A stretch of DNA of 42,465 nt, taken from contig JANYIQ010000103.1 of NCBI GenBank assembly GCA_025362575.1, forward strand, positions 1-42,465. Reading direction: 5' to 3'. The position numbers and the translations under genes were made by a program. Shown here piece by piece: positions 40,450 to 42,465 of the stretch. The DNA is from Bacteroidia bacterium. GTDB lineage: Bacteria; Bacteroidota; Bacteroidia; B-17B0; Aurantibacillaceae. Within the stretch, counting starts at the first letter, position 1. The number at the start of each line of letters is the position of its first letter. The notes below the pieces were generated by a model, which saw nothing but the letters and a program-made list of their open reading frames with translations, had not been told where the DNA came from and did not search any database.

Positions 40450-42465
40450 ATGAACAAAATTACGACACTTTTTATATTATTTTGTTTGCTGTTAAAAATT
40501 AATTTTTACGGTCAGGATAAGGGATTTATAAAAGGGAAGGTTTTAGATAAGACCAATAAGGATACGCTTTTTGGCGCTATCATTGCGATCGACTCCAAGA
40601 ACGGGGCCAGCTCCAACGACAAAGGCGATTTTTTAGTAACTACCGCCGCAGGTTCGCATGTTATAGAATGTAACATGACCGGATATAAACGCGAGAAGCA
40701 AACGGTTACTGTTGTTGCGGGAGACACATTAAAACTAAACTTTAGTTTGGGCGATGGAAACAACATGCTGGATGAAGTAGTTGTATCAGCCGGAAAATTC
40801 GAGCAGAAATTGTCTGATGTGACCGTAAGTATGGAGGTGATAAAACTTGCTTTAATAGAAAACAAGAACACAACTTCTTTGGATATTATCATGAATCAGG
40901 TGCCGGGTGTAACTGTGTCTGATGGACAGGCAAGCATTCGTGGCGGAAGTGGATTTGCTTATGGTGCCGGAAGTCGGGTTCTAATGCTGGTTGATGAAAT
41001 GCCAATGATTAGCGCAGATGCCGGAGATATTAAATGGAATTATTTACCACTCGAAAATTTAGAACAGGTTGAGGTAATAAAAGGCGCATCCTCTGCTTTG
41101 TTCGGATCTTCTGCTTTGAACGGTGTTATTAATATGCGAACCGCTTATGCGAAAGACAAACCAAGCACTACCGTTTCTGAATTCATTAGCGTTTACGACG
41201 CACCTAAAAGTCAGTATAAGTGGTGGAAAGGTTCTTCGCAACAACAAAAAGGCGTTAACTTTTCGCACGCACAGAAATTCGGAAACTTAGATCTTGTTTT
41301 GGGAGGGCATGTTTATGATGATGATGGTTACCGATATATGGAAAGTGAAAAACGCGTTCGTTTTAATACCAATTTAAGATACAATTTTAAAAAAGCACCC
41401 GGACTTTCCATTGGTGTAAACACGAACATGATGGATGTGCAGGGCGGACTTTTCTTTTTATGGCTTCATGCAGATTCGGCTTATATCCCGCAGAATCACG
41501 ATGCGCAGCAGTATAAGAACAAGCGCTTTAATATAGACCCTTTTATTACTTACTATTTTGGTAATGGAAATAAACTGAGTTTCAGGAATCGCTATTTCAA
41601 AACACTTAATACTAATAATAAAAATCAGGAAGCAAAAGCCGAATTGTATTATAATGAATTGCAATATCAGAAACGCTGTAAAAACAATTTCAATATTACA
41701 GCAGGTTTAGTTTTCATGCAACAGCAAATTTATTCTGATTCACTTTATGGAAGACATACGGGAGAAAATAAGGCGGGCTATTTGCAACTCGATAAAAAAA
41801 TAAGAAAGCTAACTTTATCTTTAGGCTTGCGCGGCGAATATTATCGTGTGGATACAGCACACACAAGAGGCTACGTAAGTGAAAAAATAAAAGATCTTCC
41901 TTTTCAGCCGGTTCTGAGGGCCGGCGCAAATTATCAATTGTTCAATTATACTTTTTTGAGAACCTCATTCGGACAAGGCTATCGATTTCCCAGTGTGGCC
42001 GAAAAATTTATTGGAACAAGTGTAGGCGCATTAAAAATTTATCCAAATACATCGTTGCAACCTGAAAGAGGCTGGAGTGCAGAGTTAGGGATTAAACAGG
42101 GATTCAAACTTGGAAGATTCAAAGGCTTTTTGGATGTGGCCGGTTTTTGGACAGAGTATAAAAACATGGTTGAGTTTGTGTTTGATGTTTATATGCCGGG
42201 CGGTCACGATACAATAAAAGTTCAGGTTATTGATGCTGTAAAGTATGCGGGGTTTAAATCGCAGAACGCGAGTAACGCGCAAATAAAGGGTGTTGACATG
42301 AGTTTATCGGGTACCGGAAAAGTGGGCAATGTGGATGTGAGTTTGTTCACAGGCTTTACATACATCGATCCAATTAATCCAAAATACAATTCTAAGAAAG
42401 ACACTCTCGGTTTGCCATATCTAAACACATTAAAATACCGTAACCGTTATTTGTTTAAAAATGAT
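40450..42465 (+). CDS. TonB-dependent receptor with carboxypeptidase-regulatory-like domain (3' end cut off)
   Basis: I found this by hand; it reads openly to the window edge (672 residues visible). It has a signal peptide (MNKITTLFILFCLLLKINFYGQ), then a carboxypeptidase-regulatory-like Ig domain (about 27-105; GKVLDKTNKDTLFGAII ... KGDFLVTT), the plug (about 107-232; LDEVVVSAGKFEQ, VLMLVDEMPM, VEVIKGASSALFGSSALNG) and much of the barrel. Such architecture is that of SusC/RagA-like or general Bacteroidota TonB receptors; no SusD partner is seen in the visible part. Substrate unknown. Confidence 0.92.
   Translation, partial: MNKITTLFILFCLLLKINFYGQDKGFIKGKVLDKTNKDTLFGAIIAIDSKNGASSNDKGDFLVTTAAGSHVIECNMTGYKREKQTVTVVAGDTLKLNFSLGDGNNMLDEVVVSAGKFEQKLSDVTVSMEVIKLALIENKNTTSLDIIMNQVPGVTVSDGQASIRGGSGFAYGAGSRVLMLVDEMPMISADAGDIKWNYLPLENLEQVEVIKGASSALFGSSALNGVINMRTAYAKDKPSTTVSEFISVYDAPKSQYKWWKGSSQQQKGVNFSHAQKFGNLDLVLGGHVYDDDGYRYMESEKRVRFNTNLRYNFKKAPGLSIGVNTNMMDVQGGLFFLWLHADSAYIPQNHDAQQYKNKRFNIDPFITYYFGNGNKLSFRNRYFKTLNTNNKNQEAKAELYYNELQYQKRCKNNFNITAGLVFMQQQIYSDSLYGRHTGENKAGYLQLDKKIRKLTLSLGLRGEYYRVDTAHTRGYVSEKIKDLPFQPVLRAGANYQLFNYTFLRTSFGQGYRFPSVAEKFIGTSVGALKIYPNTSLQPERGWSAELGIKQGFKLGRFKGFLDVAGFWTEYKNMVEFVFDVYMPGGHDTIKVQVIDAVKYAGFKSQNASNAQIKGVDMSLSGTGKVGNVDVSLFTGFTYIDPINPKYNSKKDTLGLPYLNTLKYRNRYLFKND

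Noticed and set aside
40512-40892. 126-codon open frame antisense to the second TonB receptor
   Set aside because: The plus-strand gene here has a full signal peptide, regulatory-like domain and plug; the antisense frame is a shadow.

Overview
The window is a stretch of a Bacteroidota chromosome, most like the Flavobacteriia/Cytophagia part of the phylum. Evidence: an AT-rich genome; TAnnTTTG-type -7 boxes in front of several genes; three proteins ending in a type IX secretion (T9SS) type A sorting domain; two TonB-dependent receptors, one with a carboxypeptidase-regulatory-like N-terminal domain; and a 14-gene nuo operon with separate nuoC and nuoD and a short nuoG. I cannot name the genus from sequence alone.

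Layout. 1-4175: a left-truncated membrane sensor with a SpoIIE/PP2C phosphatase output faces a TonB-dependent receptor followed by a YfiR-like periplasmic protein; this looks like one signalling locus. 4172-7792: a GNAT acetyltransferase coupled to a secreted NHL beta-propeller, an alpha/beta-hydrolase lipoprotein with a clear promoter, and a tandem OmpA-like protein. 7880-21195: complete respiratory complex I (nuoA to nuoN, minus strand), with repeat-like inserts in four of its longer junctions. 21427-24399: a large T9SS-exported metzincin-like protease with its terminator. 24573-28370: PIN-PhoH ATPase, a flavin-dependent halogenase-family oxidoreductase and a lytic transglycosylase. 28400-28927: a GxxExxY nuclease-fold gene inside a 41-bp inverted repeat. 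28942-30330: radA. 30498-33384: a three-gene envelope operon (YceI-like lipoprotein, small lipoprotein, T9SS SBBP propeller). 33405-34268: a REP-associated Y1 transposase inside REP-like palindromes and ~103-bp direct repeats. 34288-35225: a DUF2971 gene that fits exactly between a 9-bp inverted repeat and next to a long hairpin, like a gene cassette. 35264-38089: an exported TPR-CHAT protein. 38145-40400: holB and dprA. 40450-end: a second TonB-dependent receptor cut by the window edge.

How it fits together. Most of the window is core metabolism, DNA maintenance and envelope biology. The accessory signal is concentrated in 28.4-35.2 kb, where three different small cargo genes each sit inside their own repeat architecture. 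The best candidates for something undescribed are the GxxExxY inverted-repeat unit, the DUF2971 cassette, the palindrome-promoter motif shared by radA and the transposase repeats, and the receptor/YfiR/SpoIIE locus, in which a PP2C phosphatase takes the place usually held by a diguanylate cyclase or kinase. No tRNA, rRNA or CRISPR array was seen. No gene-free stretch exceeds 300 bases; the longest (34079-34377) is filled by the repeats described.
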